Both the position numbers and the translations under genes were made by a program. 64,000 nucleotides of DNA from Paraburkholderia sediminicola (lineage in GTDB: Bacteria > Pseudomonadota > Gammaproteobacteria > Burkholderiales > Burkholderiaceae): positions 310,001 to 374,000 of the forward strand of contig NZ_CADIKC010000003.1 in NCBI RefSeq assembly GCF_902859805.1, written 5' to 3'. Position 1 is the stretch's first letter, and each line of letters begins with the position of its first letter. The notes beneath the pieces were generated by a model, which ran no database searches, was not told where the DNA came from, and saw nothing but the letters and a program-made list of their open reading frames with translations. This document shows positions 1 through 7,328 of the stretch, one piece after another.

Positions 1-293
1 ACATCGCTGAAATCGTCGACAGCAGCAAACAGGAAAACGTCGATCAGGTTTTCTTCGGCGCGACCGTCGAATATGCGACGGAAGATGGCGAGGTGCATTC
101 CCTGACGATTGTCGGCGTCGATGAGGTTGATCTGGATGTCGGCCACGTGAGCTGGATCTCGCCGATCGCGCGGGCGCTGCTCAAGGCCAAAATCGGCGAT
201 ACGGTGACGTTGTACACGCCGGCCGGCCCACAGCCGATCGACATCCTGGACGTCAAGTATCCCCCGCCCGATACCGGCGGCGCTGCAGCATAA
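1..293 (+). CDS. greB: Transcription elongation factor GreB, C-terminal part (5' truncated by window edge)
   Basis: The reading frame is open from base 3 to the TAA at 291-293. It gives about 96 residues matching the C-terminal FKBP-like domain of GreA/GreB factors: FFGATVEY, an IVGVDEVD strand, SPIARALLKAKIGD and a TPAG motif. GreB enters the secondary channel of RNA polymerase and stimulates cleavage of backtracked transcripts. The VSWISPIARALL and TPAGPQPIDIL segments resemble GreB more than Rnk. The N-terminal coiled coil lies outside the window, so GreA cannot be fully excluded. Confidence 0.85.
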   Translation, partial: IAEIVDSSKQENVDQVFFGATVEYATEDGEVHSLTIVGVDEVDLDVGHVSWISPIARALLKAKIGDTVTLYTPAGPQPIDILDVKYPPPDTGGAAA

Positions 294-317
294 AAAAAGG
301 CGCCGCGAACGGCGCCT
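292..317 (-). terminator. Intrinsic terminator between greB and the porin gene
   Basis: A perfect 7-bp stem (GGCGCCG/CGGCGCC, loop CGAA) at about 300-317 is preceded on the + strand by seven A residues. Read on the - strand this is a GC hairpin followed by a T run, placed just after the porin stop codon. It is best as the porin terminator and may also stop greB. Confidence 0.8.
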
Positions 318-344
318 TCGATACTGCAGGTGTTGCCAGCTGCT

Positions 345-1493
345 TTAGAAGCGGTGACGCAGACCTGCGGTCACAGCGATTTGCTTGTTGTTGTTCGAAG
401 CGCCCAGACCGTTGATGTCGGCATCGACGATGGCGTTTTCGTTGACTTGCTGGTATTCGCCTTGCAGGTACACGTCCGTACGCTTGGACAGCGCATACGC
501 GGTTTGCAGGTTGAACTGGTTCCAGTGCGGACGCGTGCCGGCCAGGCTTGCACGGGTGTACGTGTACGAACCGGCGATGCTCACTGCCGGCGTCAGCGCG
601 TAGCGAGCGTTAGCTTCGAAGTTCTGGAAGTGCGCGCTGCTGCCGCCGAAGCCACCGATACCGGCCGATTGACCCGATGCGCCTGCACCGATGCCGGCCA
701 GACCCGACAGATTCGTTTGCGAGTACACGAGGCCGACAGTAGCCGGGCCGAATGCATAGTTAGCACCTGCGCCCCACGTTTGCTGGCGAGCAGCAAAGAA
801 GGTGTTGTCGCTCGACACTGCGCCGCCCGAATTGAACGCTGCAGCTGCGCCAGTTGCGCCGTTGCTGTTCAGTTGCAGGTAAGCAGCAGCGAGGTTCAGG
901 CCGCCCCAGTTATACGATGCGCCCGCGCTGTACGCACGGTTGTTGGCGAAGCCGTCAGCCTGGTTCGAGAAACCGTACATGCCGCCGAACTTGAAGCCGC
1001 CGTAGTTCACGCTCTGGTACTTGACCGAGTTGTTGACGCGGAACGAGTTGTTCAGGTTGTCGTTATCGAACGGGTGCGCGAACTGCGTGCCGCCGTATTG
1101 CGTGCCGGTCAGTGCCAGCGGGCCCACGTAGTCGACCATGCTGTCGTATTGACGACCGAGGGTCACGGCGCCGAACTGGTCGCTCGTCAAACCGACGAAC
1201 GCTTGACGGCCGAATTCGCGGCCACCTTGTTTCAGCGTGCCGTCATTGATGCCGAAGCCGTTTTCCAACGTGAAGATGGCCTTGAGACCGCCACCGAGAT
1301 CCTCAGAACCACGCAGGCCCCAACGGCTGCCGTTCACCGAGCCGCTCGTTTCTTGCCAGTTGCTGTGGCCGTGCTGGTTATTGGTATAGGTGATGCCGGC
1401 GTCGATCAAGCCATACAGCGTGACGCTGCTTTGGGCATGTGCTGCCGTTGCAAAAACGCCCGTGAGGGCCGCGACCATGAGAGTCTTTTTCAT
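345..1493 (-). CDS. Outer membrane porin, Burkholderia general porin family (Gram_neg_porin)
   Basis: Encodes 382 residues forming a 16-strand-type trimeric beta-barrel for diffusion of small hydrophilic solutes. The N-terminus MKKTLMVAALTGVFATAAHAQ is a signal peptide with an AHA-Q cleavage site. The mature protein starts SSVTLYGLIDAGI, the hallmark of this family, and ends in Arg-His-Arg-Phe, giving the C-terminal Phe needed for Bam-dependent insertion. The frame extends 58 codons upstream to 1667, but that part is Arg-rich and non-conserved. The ATG at 1493 has a GGAG ribosome-binding site and is chosen. It is monocistronic, flanked by a terminator and by a long AT-rich upstream region. 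Which Omp38/OpcP-type paralogue it is cannot be told. Confidence 0.93.
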   Translation of the reverse strand: MKKTLMVAALTGVFATAAHAQSSVTLYGLIDAGITYTNNQHGHSNWQETSGSVNGSRWGLRGSEDLGGGLKAIFTLENGFGINDGTLKQGGREFGRQAFVGLTSDQFGAVTLGRQYDSMVDYVGPLALTGTQYGGTQFAHPFDNDNLNNSFRVNNSVKYQSVNYGGFKFGGMYGFSNQADGFANNRAYSAGASYNWGGLNLAAAYLQLNSNGATGAAAAFNSGGAVSSDNTFFAARQQTWGAGANYAFGPATVGLVYSQTNLSGLAGIGAGASGQSAGIGGFGGSSAHFQNFEANARYALTPAVSIAGSYTYTRASLAGTRPHWNQFNLQTAYALSKRTDVYLQGEYQQVNENAIVDADINGLGASNNNKQIAVTAGLRHRF

Positions 1494-1863
1494 CTTGTAA
1501 CTCCGAGAGCTAGAGTGGGCGTTGAACCCAGGCTTAAGGAGACCATCACGCGGGCGCTGCGAGAGGCGAAATCCGCATGAGAAGCGCGCTGTACGCCACG
1601 CGCGCCGGTTTCCGGTTACGCAGAGTGTAGAGAGACGCTCGCAAAGCGGATGTTCCGATTTTCGCAATAAAGTATTACTGGATATGAAACGATATACGAA
1701 TACCGTTTAAGCCTTGCTGATAAAGGCTCGCGGCGTTATTGAGGGGGCGTGAGAAGATGAGTCAACTGAATCGCGTTGCACATTCGCTACAGTAATCGAT
1801 GCAAAAAAACAACGCAATAAATCGTAAAAAAGGATTGTTGTCGCTATAGCAATAGATGGTTGT
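1494..1863. other. Gene-free AT-rich region upstream of the porin
   Basis: No convincing gene is seen. The stretch is markedly more AT-rich than its surroundings from about 1670 to 1860 and presumably holds the porin promoter on the - strand. I could not assign confident -35/-10 boxes. Confidence 0.5.
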
Positions 1864-1881
1864 CGATTATGTGAATAATCG
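1864..1881. promoter_or_regulatory. Inverted repeat, possible operator for the downstream small RNA
   Basis: A perfect 7-bp inverted repeat (CGATTAT, spacer GTGA, ATAATCG) lies 16 bases before a TATACT box at 1898-1903. Its right arm sits where a -35 element would be, and no good -35 hexamer is visible. This suggests regulator-dependent initiation. The assignment is inference from position and symmetry. Confidence 0.4.
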
Positions 1882-1908
1882 TTTTCGACCAAACCGTTAT
1901 ACTGAAAT

Positions 1909-1994
1909 CTCTGCTTTCCGAAGCAGACTTTTTCGTTGACGAAAAAGATCTCCAAACCTTTGTCGGCGCGACTTCCCAGTCGCGCTTTTTTTTT
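1909..1994 (+). ncRNA. Candidate small RNA of about 86 nt with three hairpins and a rho-independent terminator
   Basis: Three perfect stems follow a TATACT -10-like box (1898-1903). Stem 1 is 1910-1927 (TCTGCTT/AAGCAGA, loop TCCG). Stem 2 is 1928-1947 (CTTTTTCG/CGAAAAAG, loop TTGA). Stem 3 is 1966-1985 (GCGCGACT/AGTCGCGC, loop TCCC), followed by nine Ts. The only unpaired stretch, 1948-1965, contains CTCC and CCTTT, which could pair with Shine-Dalgarno sequences. No open reading frame is carried. This architecture is typical of trans-acting sRNAs. I do not recognise a named family. Confidence 0.6.
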
Positions 1995-2024
1995 GCCTGC
2001 CGGTTGCTGATCCGCGGGCGTTAG

Positions 2025-2273
2025 TCAGTGCGCCGGCGCCGCACCATCCACATCGCTCCAGTCGGTTGCCGCCGATACGCTCCAATCTTCCATCACGTAG
2101 CGACGCGCATCCATGGGGGACGAGAGCAGGTTTTGCCAGTGGTCCCCATGCCACATCGGATCGAACTCGAAGGCCGAGGGGGACGAGTCGACCGACTCGG
2201 ATTGCGCGGGAATTGTCTTTGTGTGCGATTGGATGAGACGGGCGACGAAGCGGCGGAATTCATTGAACAGCAT
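2025..2273 (-). CDS. Conserved hypothetical small protein (82 aa)
   Basis: The start at 2273 is chosen because AGGAG lies a proper distance upstream; the frame is open further to 2369 without a ribosome-binding site. The product begins MLFNEFRRFVARLIQ, a short amphipathic helix. An acidic, Trp-rich C-terminal half (DPMWHGDHW, VMEDWSVSAATDWSDVDG) follows. There is no signal peptide or membrane span. The overlapping + strand frame (2028-2309) is probably its shadow. Function is unknown. Confidence 0.55.
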   Translation of the reverse strand: MLFNEFRRFVARLIQSHTKTIPAQSESVDSSPSAFEFDPMWHGDHWQNLLSSPMDARRYVMEDWSVSAATDWSDVDGAAPAH

Positions 2274-2552
2274 GGCGATCTCCTGACGCGCATTACTTCT
2301 CGGTGCTGATTTCCATAATGCTGGCATGAGTGCGGCGCAACAACTCGGACAAACACTTACTGAAAACATCTTTTGTTACATATTCTCGTGGATATGCCGA
2401 AATTTTTTCCGATATCGCTTGTGGCTGATATCGAATGAGTAATTTTGACGTGAAAAGTTATCGGGTTTCCGCTGAATATGCTGTCGGAATTCTTCCGATT
2501 CATTTGGCATTGACTTATCGCGCTGCGTGCTAAGTGAATATGCAAAATTCGC
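2274..2552. other. AT-rich intergenic region between the DUF gene and the csp promoter
   Basis: No gene, tRNA or repeat is recognised. Short frames on the - strand (for example 2357-2600) lack ribosome-binding sites and typical codon bias. Confidence 0.4.
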
Positions 2553-2582
2553 TTGACGTTGATTCTTCGTTCCTCGTATAAC
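2553..2582 (+). promoter_or_regulatory. Sigma-70 promoter of the cold-shock gene
   Basis: TTGACG (2553-2558), an 18-base spacer and TATAAC (2577-2582). Transcription from about 2589 would give a leader of about 130 nt before the cold-shock start codon. Long structured leaders are usual for cspA-type mRNAs. A GGGCA/TGCCC hairpin is visible in the leader at about 2672-2684. Confidence 0.65.
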
Positions 2583-2718
2583 AGCAAAGCTGAATTTCAA
2601 TTGCCAGATATGAAAGTGCTGAGGGCTTCAAAAACGCCCGATCGCAGATGAAATGGCCAGGAAATGCAGTTTGAGGGCAATGCCCCGATTTTGATAAATC
2701 CTCGAGGGAAGCTGGAAC

Positions 2719-2922
2719 ATGGAAACTGGTATTGTCAAATGGTTCAACGATGCTAAGGGCTTTGGCTTCATTACATCGGATTCGGGTGGCGAAGACCTGT
2801 TCGCGCACTTTTCGGAGATCCGCACCGAAGGGTTCAAGTCGTTGAAGGAAAGCCAGCGGGTCTCCTTCGAGGTCAAGGCAGGCCCGAAGGGCAAGCAAGC
2901 GGCGAACATTCAACCGCTATAA
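2719..2922 (+). CDS. cspA: Cold-shock protein, CspA family (67 aa)
   Basis: A single OB-fold cold-shock domain of the standard length. RNP1 is in KGFGFITS and RNP2 in [24 protein letters not shown] is the canonical beginning and the protein ends ANIQPL. It binds single-stranded RNA and DNA as an RNA chaperone. The start is the ATG at 2719; the Shine-Dalgarno is weak (GAGGGAAGCTGG). It has its own promoter and terminator, so it is monocistronic. Which csp paralogue it is cannot be determined. Confidence 0.93.
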   Translation: METGIVKWFNDAKGFGFITSDSGGEDLFAHFSEIRTEGFKSLKESQRVSFEVKAGPKGKQAANIQPL

Positions 2923-2971
2923 GCCGCACCGCGCTGCTTCGCGTACGTCGCCTGGCAGCCTGATCGCCGAA

Positions 2972-3000
2972 AAGCCTTCGCAAGATGCGGAGGCTTTTTT
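2972..3000 (+). terminator. Rho-independent terminator of the cold-shock gene
   Basis: AAGCCTTCGC / GCGGAGGCTT stem with one G-T pair and loop AAGAT, followed by a T run ending at 3000. Confidence 0.85.
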
Positions 3001-3273
3001 ATGGGCATTCGTTATTATCATTGCGACAGAAACGATTAACTACCTGGTTCGAATTAATCCGGGGAACATCAAGAAGGTAAAGTTGCGACCTGGAATCTAA
3101 AACCATCAGTATAAAAATATAATAATTAACGGCTTTATGAGTGAATCGCGAGTCGTGCAGAAATGCAGTCTGTGTGCCGCACGGCGACAGGGGCAAAGCA
3201 ATACTGGCTGGGTGCGCGGCGGCTAACTGGTGCATACTTGCCGCAAAGCCACGCGTCCAAAGTATCCTTTTCC
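3001..3273. other. AT-rich intergenic region upstream of the exonuclease gene
   Basis: No gene is seen. TATAAAAATATAATAATT around 3110-3127 may provide -10 boxes for the downstream gene, but no -35 hexamer at normal spacing is visible. Confidence 0.35.
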
Positions 3274-4428
3274 ATGTCTGAACAGTTTCTGCCGCAACCG
3301 GCCCTAGATGTGCCGATCGTCTTCGTCGACCTTGAAACCACCGGCGGCTCGACCAGTGAGCATCGCATCACCGAAGTCGGCGTGGTTGAAATAGGCCCGG
3401 CCGGCGTGTCGCGCTGGAGCAGCCTGGTCGATCCGCAGCAGCCGATTCCTTCCTTCATTCAGCAGCTCACCGGTATCACGAACGCGATGGTGCGAGGCGC
3501 GCCTACTTTCGACGTCATCGCGCCGGCCTTGTTCGAGCGCCTGAACGGCAAACTGTTCGTTGCGCACAACGCCAGTTTCGATCGCGGTTTTCTGCGTGGG
3601 GAGTTTCGCCGGGCTGGACTAGCCTTCGATCCGGATGTGCTGTGTACCGTGCGCCTGTCGCGCGCCTTGTTTCCCGCGGAAAAACGCCATGGGCTCGATG
3701 CGTTGGTGGAGCGTCATGGTCTCGTGCCGTCCGATCGTCACCGCGCACTGGCCGACGCCGATCTGATCTGGCAGTTCTGGCAACGTCTGCATGGCGGTCT
3801 TGTGCCGCTGGACATTTTGCAGGCGCAGATCGAGCGCACCACGCGACGCTACCGGCTGGCAGGCGACATCACCGAAGATCTGCTCGACACGGCGCCGGCC
3901 GGATGCGGTGTCTACGCGTTCTACGGAGAAGGCGATCTGCCGCTCTATGTCGGGCGAAGCGTGCGTGTGCGTCAGCGGCTGCGTTCGCACTTAACGGGTG
4001 AGCGGCGTTCGTCGAAGGACGTGAGGCTTGCGCAACAGGTACGCCGTGTCGAGTGGCGCGCGACCGGTGGCGAGCTGGGCGCCATGCTCGCAGAGGCGCA
4101 ATGGATCGCAACGCTGCGTCCCGGCCATAACCGGGTGCCGCGCGTCTTGAAGAGCGATCCGGTGGATGCCCCCTGGCCGTTCGAAGGTCCAATCGTATTT
4201 GAGGAGCGTGAAGAAGCGTCGCACGCGCGCGCTTTTCATGTTGTCGATCGCTGGCGTTACCTTGGGCATGCGCCCTCGCTCGCTCAAGCGGCGGAGCTGT
4301 ATGCGTCGAGCACGGGCGGACCGTTCGAACTTTCGACCTATCGGCTTCTGCAAAGTCATCTGGCGCGCGGCTTGCGCGTGATGCCGTTGAGCGTTTCCAG
4401 CGGCACGCCTGTGCCGAGTCTGGCTTAA
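3274..4428 (+). CDS. DEDDh 3'-5' exonuclease fused to a GIY-YIG (UvrC N-terminal/Cho-like) endonuclease domain
   Basis: 384 residues from the ATG at 3274. The frame runs back to 3163, but the extra 37 residues match nothing expected, and neither start has a good ribosome-binding site. The N-terminal half is a DnaQ-type exonuclease: FVDLETTGG (Asp/Glu pair), HNASFDRGF and DRHRALADAD, the DEDDh signature of the DNA polymerase III epsilon family. From about residue 205 a GIY-YIG nuclease domain begins (CGVYAFYGEGDLPLYVGRS), as in UvrC and Cho. The fusion suggests a role in DNA repair that combines incision and end trimming. It is monocistronic. Confidence 0.85.
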   Translation: MSEQFLPQPALDVPIVFVDLETTGGSTSEHRITEVGVVEIGPAGVSRWSSLVDPQQPIPSFIQQLTGITNAMVRGAPTFDVIAPALFERLNGKLFVAHNASFDRGFLRGEFRRAGLAFDPDVLCTVRLSRALFPAEKRHGLDALVERHGLVPSDRHRALADADLIWQFWQRLHGGLVPLDILQAQIERTTRRYRLAGDITEDLLDTAPAGCGVYAFYGEGDLPLYVGRSVRVRQRLRSHLTGERRSSKDVRLAQQVRRVEWRATGGELGAMLAEAQWIATLRPGHNRVPRVLKSDPVDAPWPFEGPIVFEEREEASHARAFHVVDRWRYLGHAPSLAQAAELYASSTGGPFELSTYRLLQSHLARGLRVMPLSVSSGTPVPSLA

Positions 4429-4531
4429 CGCGGGTTTTGTGCAGCTATCCGCTCCTCAGGGCGGTTTTAATCCGCACCTGAGAGCAGCGGACCGATCGGC
4501 GTTTCAGACACCGTTCAACCGCACCAGCCGA

Positions 4532-5128
4532 TCAGCCCGTCGCACCGACACCGCCGGCTTCGCACACATGGCCAAGAGCGCGCGTCAACGCGCTCGAATG
4601 GGCCGAGTCATAGCGCGTCAGCGATTTCCAGTTAGCCAGCGATTGCGCCACCCGCGACGGACAATCTTGTGCCGTGCGAAGCGGTTGCACCCGTGCGAGT
4701 CCGGCTACGAGCGACTGCGTCAGCCGGTCCAACTGCGGCCTCGTGCTGCTGGCGAGGTCGGGCGCAGGGCCTTCGGGTGGCCGCGTGCTGCGCCATGTGT
4801 CAAACAGCGCGTTTTGCACGTCCTTGCTGGCGTCGATCTGATCCTGGAAGAAGGCATGCGCAAACGCTGGATCGACGTTCGCTGCGACGGCGCGCTTTTC
4901 GACATCGGCGAGCAACGCATTCTCGCGCGGCGTATCCGTAATCGCCTGGTGGTTCGCCCACTTCCAGCGCGCGACGGGCTCCGCGAGCGCGAGGCGCTGC
5001 GAAGCCAGTGCGATCAGATTGGTGAGAGCGGTGTCGTCGCCATCCGCGACGGCAGGGGCGGGCGCGAACGCAAGCGCGGCGAACAACGCGAGCGCGCATG
5101 ACGCTCCAAAGCGATACGAGCGATTCAT
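4532..5128 (-). CDS. Secreted chorismate mutase, AroQ-gamma type
   Basis: 198 residues with a clear signal peptide (MNRSYRFGASCALALFAALA, then APAPAVA-D), so the enzyme is periplasmic or secreted. The body is all-helical. Its first helix region (LIALASQRLALAEPVARWKW, then DTPRENALL) matches the AroQ chorismate mutase fold, with the conserved R, K and E/Q positions of the active site. *AroQ proteins rearrange chorismate to prephenate outside the cytoplasm; their physiological role is unsettled. It stands alone with no aromatic biosynthesis neighbours. Confidence 0.85.
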   Translation of the reverse strand: MNRSYRFGASCALALFAALAFAPAPAVADGDDTALTNLIALASQRLALAEPVARWKWANHQAITDTPRENALLADVEKRAVAANVDPAFAHAFFQDQIDASKDVQNALFDTWRSTRPPEGPAPDLASSTRPQLDRLTQSLVAGLARVQPLRTAQDCPSRVAQSLANWKSLTRYDSAHSSALTRALGHVCEAGGVGATG

Positions 5129-5425
5129 GGAAGGCGGGAGTGGCCGGTGGCCGCGGAAGAAAAACCAGAAGAATAGACGATGCGCGGATCAAGCGGGCGC
5201 GCTGAACCATCGAAAAGCAGGCTGCGGGGATATTTAAAGGCGACTCAAAGGCGCCTATCAGAGGCAAGCGCTATCACTTGCGCCGGGCCGGATCAGCCAG
5301 GCGTCGCAATCAGGCAGGCGTAACCCGCGCCGCGAAAGTGGCAAACGACAATCGTAGGGGCGTGTGCGAATCTTCGCCGCGCGCGGGACGCGCGGACGCC
5401 GATGTTGCATCGCGCCACTGCACAA

Positions 5426-5575
5426 TTACTTCGAGTCGCACGACTTACGTTGTTCGTCGAAAAATGCGCGAACGTGCTCAGGCAGTTCGGCACCCAGAAA
5501 CTCGACGCCAGCGGGTTCCGGATCCGGACTAAAAACTTTATCCGGGGTCGGAATCTTCGGTGGTTTGGCATCCAT
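5426..5575 (-). CDS. Short hypothetical protein (49 aa)
   Basis: ATG at 5573-5575, TAA at 5426-5428. The start is preceded by AAGGAG with a 6-base spacer, the strongest ribosome-binding site in this stretch. The protein is acidic and Pro-rich (MDAKPPKIPTPDKVFSPDP, then AGVEFLGAELPEHVRAFFDEQ) with an amphipathic C-terminal helix and no membrane segment. Codon use is typical of the genome. No family is recognised and function is unknown. Confidence 0.55.
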   Translation of the reverse strand: MDAKPPKIPTPDKVFSPDPEPAGVEFLGAELPEHVRAFFDEQRKSCDSK

Positions 5576-5835
5576 GATCTCTCTCCTTTACAAACCGATT
5601 ATCTGCCTCGGTCCCCGTTTTGCACCAGCGTCTGATGCGGCTCACATGTTGTGTGTTGCTTTAACGGTACAGCCTTACATTGGAACGGAATGTTTGAATA
5701 GAATTTATCGGTTGACTGCGCAGAACTGAATTTGCCGCGGCCAGTCAAAAACAGTCCCATATCTCTTCCGTTCCCCTCCCAGCCTTGCCCCATGCGCCTT
5801 CCGCGCATTATCTCTGTTGCGTCACAGCATTGCGT

Positions 5836-5857
5836 GTTCATATCCGTTGATATGAAC
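5836..5857. promoter_or_regulatory. Perfect 9-bp inverted repeat
   Basis: GTTCATATC, spacer CGTT, GATATGAAC. No T run follows on either strand, so an operator is more likely than a terminator. It lies upstream of the 49-aa gene (transcribed leftward from 5575), about 260 bases from its start. Confidence 0.35.
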
Positions 5858-5913
5858 AAATCACGGTTGTTTTTGTGCACTGCCGCATCGGAAGGATTTT
5901 CTCTGCGTTAGTC

Positions 5914-5981
5914 CGAACGTTCGTTTATTACCGATCGGTTCAGCGCGTTCATTCAGCCCCCTAATTGTTTGTAAACGAACG
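5914..5981. promoter_or_regulatory. Paired regulator-like sites with CGTTCGTTT / AAACGAACG symmetry
   Basis: CGAACGTTCG (5914-5923) is a perfect palindrome. It merges into CGTTCGTTT (5918-5926), whose exact reverse complement AAACGAACG recurs at 5973-5981, 55 bases between start points. This resembles TetR/AcrR-type operator half-sites. No regulator gene is adjacent, so the identity is inference. Confidence 0.35.
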
Positions 5982-6035
5982 ATTGCGCGACTTCGTTGAC
6001 GAATGGGAATACTTTTTTGAATATTTTTCGCAAAT

Positions 6036-6069
6036 AAAAAGCGCCGCGCGCGAAGCGAAGCGCGGCGCT
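6036..6069 (-). terminator. Rho-independent terminator of the aldo/keto reductase gene
   Basis: A 10-bp perfect stem (AGCGCCGCGC at 6040-6049 and its complement at 6060-6069) with five A residues on its left flank. On the - strand this reads as hairpin plus T run just after the reductase stop codon. Confidence 0.85.
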
Positions 6070-6084
6070 CGAGGTGGACGACTT

Positions 6085-7200
6085 TTACGCGTTCGGTACC
6101 GGAATTTTCACGGGTGTGGAATAGGCCGCAGGTTTGTCGGCGACTTCGACCTGGCCGTGAATCCGCGCCTGATGACCGTCGGCAAACATGTAGTACGGGA
6201 ATGGACGGGCAGGTTCCGAGACAGCGTCGAGCCGTGCGATCAATTCCGGCGCGAGCGTGAAATCGAGCGAGCCGAGCGACTCCTGCAACTGCTCTGGCCG
6301 GGTCGCGCCAACGATGATGCTCGACACGCCGCGCTTCTGATGCAGCCAGTTCAGCGCAACTTGCGCCATCGGCCGCCCGGCCTGATTCGCAACGGCCTCC
6401 AGTTCCGCGACGATGCGGAAGTTGCGCTCGGTCAGCTTGTCGAATCCCGGCGGCGGCGCGCTGGCCATGCTCGCAAGGCGCCCGTCGCCGGAAACAGCGC
6501 TCGCCGCTCCGCCTTGCGAAGGACGGTACTTGCCCGACAACACGCCCATACCCAGCGGACTCCACGGCACGAGCCCCATGCCCAGATTGGCGGCGAGATC
6601 GGCGAACTCGTTTTCGGCGTTGCGCTCGATCATCGAGTATTCGAGCTGCATTGCCGCGACCGGTTCGAAGCCGCGCCAATCGGCCAGCGTCTGCGCTCGC
6701 CCGGCGAACCACGCGGGCGTATCCGACAGGCCGACGTAGCGGACCTTGCCGGCACGCACGGCGTCGTCCATCGCGCGCATTACTTCGTCCACCGGGGTGA
6801 CGCGGTCCCACGTGTGCAGGTAATACAGGTCGATGTAATCGGTGCCCAGGCGCTTGAGCGAGCCGTCGAGCGCGCGCAGAAGATTCTTGCGATGGTTGCC
6901 GCCCGCATTCGGATTGCCGGTCTCGGCGTTGTAGCCGTACTTGGTGGCGATCACGAGCCGGTCGCGCAGACCGCGTGCTGCGACGAATTTGCCGAGCCAT
7001 TTCTCGCTGGTGCCTTCGGTGTACAGGTCGGCGGTGTCGACGAAGTTGCCGCCGGTATCCACGTACAGATCGAACAGGCGTTGCGCCGATTGTTCGTCGG
7101 TGCCCCAACCCCATTCGGTGCCGAAGGTCATCGTGCCGAGTGCGATCGGGCTCACGCGAAGGCCCGAGCGGCCGAGCAGGGTGTAGCGGTCCATCGTCAT
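6085..7200 (-). CDS. Aldo/keto reductase (371 aa)
   Basis: NADPH-dependent (beta/alpha)8-barrel oxidoreductase. Catalytic residues are visible: Asp and Tyr in VDTADLYTEGTSE, Lys in VIATKYG and His in LYYLHTWD. The start GSGLRVSPIALGTMTFG-like segment (LLGRSGLRVSPIALGTMTFG) and SSIIVGATRPEQL near the cofactor site are typical. The start at 7200 has AAGGAG upstream; a second ATG lies two codons later. It is transcribed divergently from the LysR regulator at 7329, which is its likely regulator. The natural carbonyl substrate is unknown. Confidence 0.9.
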   Translation of the reverse strand: MTMDRYTLLGRSGLRVSPIALGTMTFGTEWGWGTDEQSAQRLFDLYVDTGGNFVDTADLYTEGTSEKWLGKFVAARGLRDRLVIATKYGYNAETGNPNAGGNHRKNLLRALDGSLKRLGTDYIDLYYLHTWDRVTPVDEVMRAMDDAVRAGKVRYVGLSDTPAWFAGRAQTLADWRGFEPVAAMQLEYSMIERNAENEFADLAANLGMGLVPWSPLGMGVLSGKYRPSQGGAASAVSGDGRLASMASAPPPGFDKLTERNFRIVAELEAVANQAGRPMAQVALNWLHQKRGVSSIIVGATRPEQLQESLGSLDFTLAPELIARLDAVSEPARPFPYYMFADGHQARIHGQVEVADKPAAYSTPVKIPVPNA

Positions 7201-7328
7201 ATCCGTCTCCTTGAGCAGTCAGGCGGGAAGCGTTGAATCGATGGCGCTATCGTGCGCTGATTCTTTACTTGGAAAAATGCCGTCTGTCTGCAAGGATTGT
7301 GAAGTATGACTTAATAATGGAGATCGCG

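Larger units (their letters stand above)
5576..6035. other. Intergenic region with two inverted repeats, no gene recognised
   Basis: Frames here (for example 5599-5880 on the - strand) lack ribosome-binding sites and recognisable composition. The region holds the two symmetric elements listed separately. Confidence 0.45.

Noticed and set aside
330..1580. Long + strand frame (about 416 codons) opposite the porin gene
   Set aside because: It is antisense to a well-recognised porin, has no ribosome-binding site and its Val/Arg/Ala-rich product is typical of a high-GC shadow frame.
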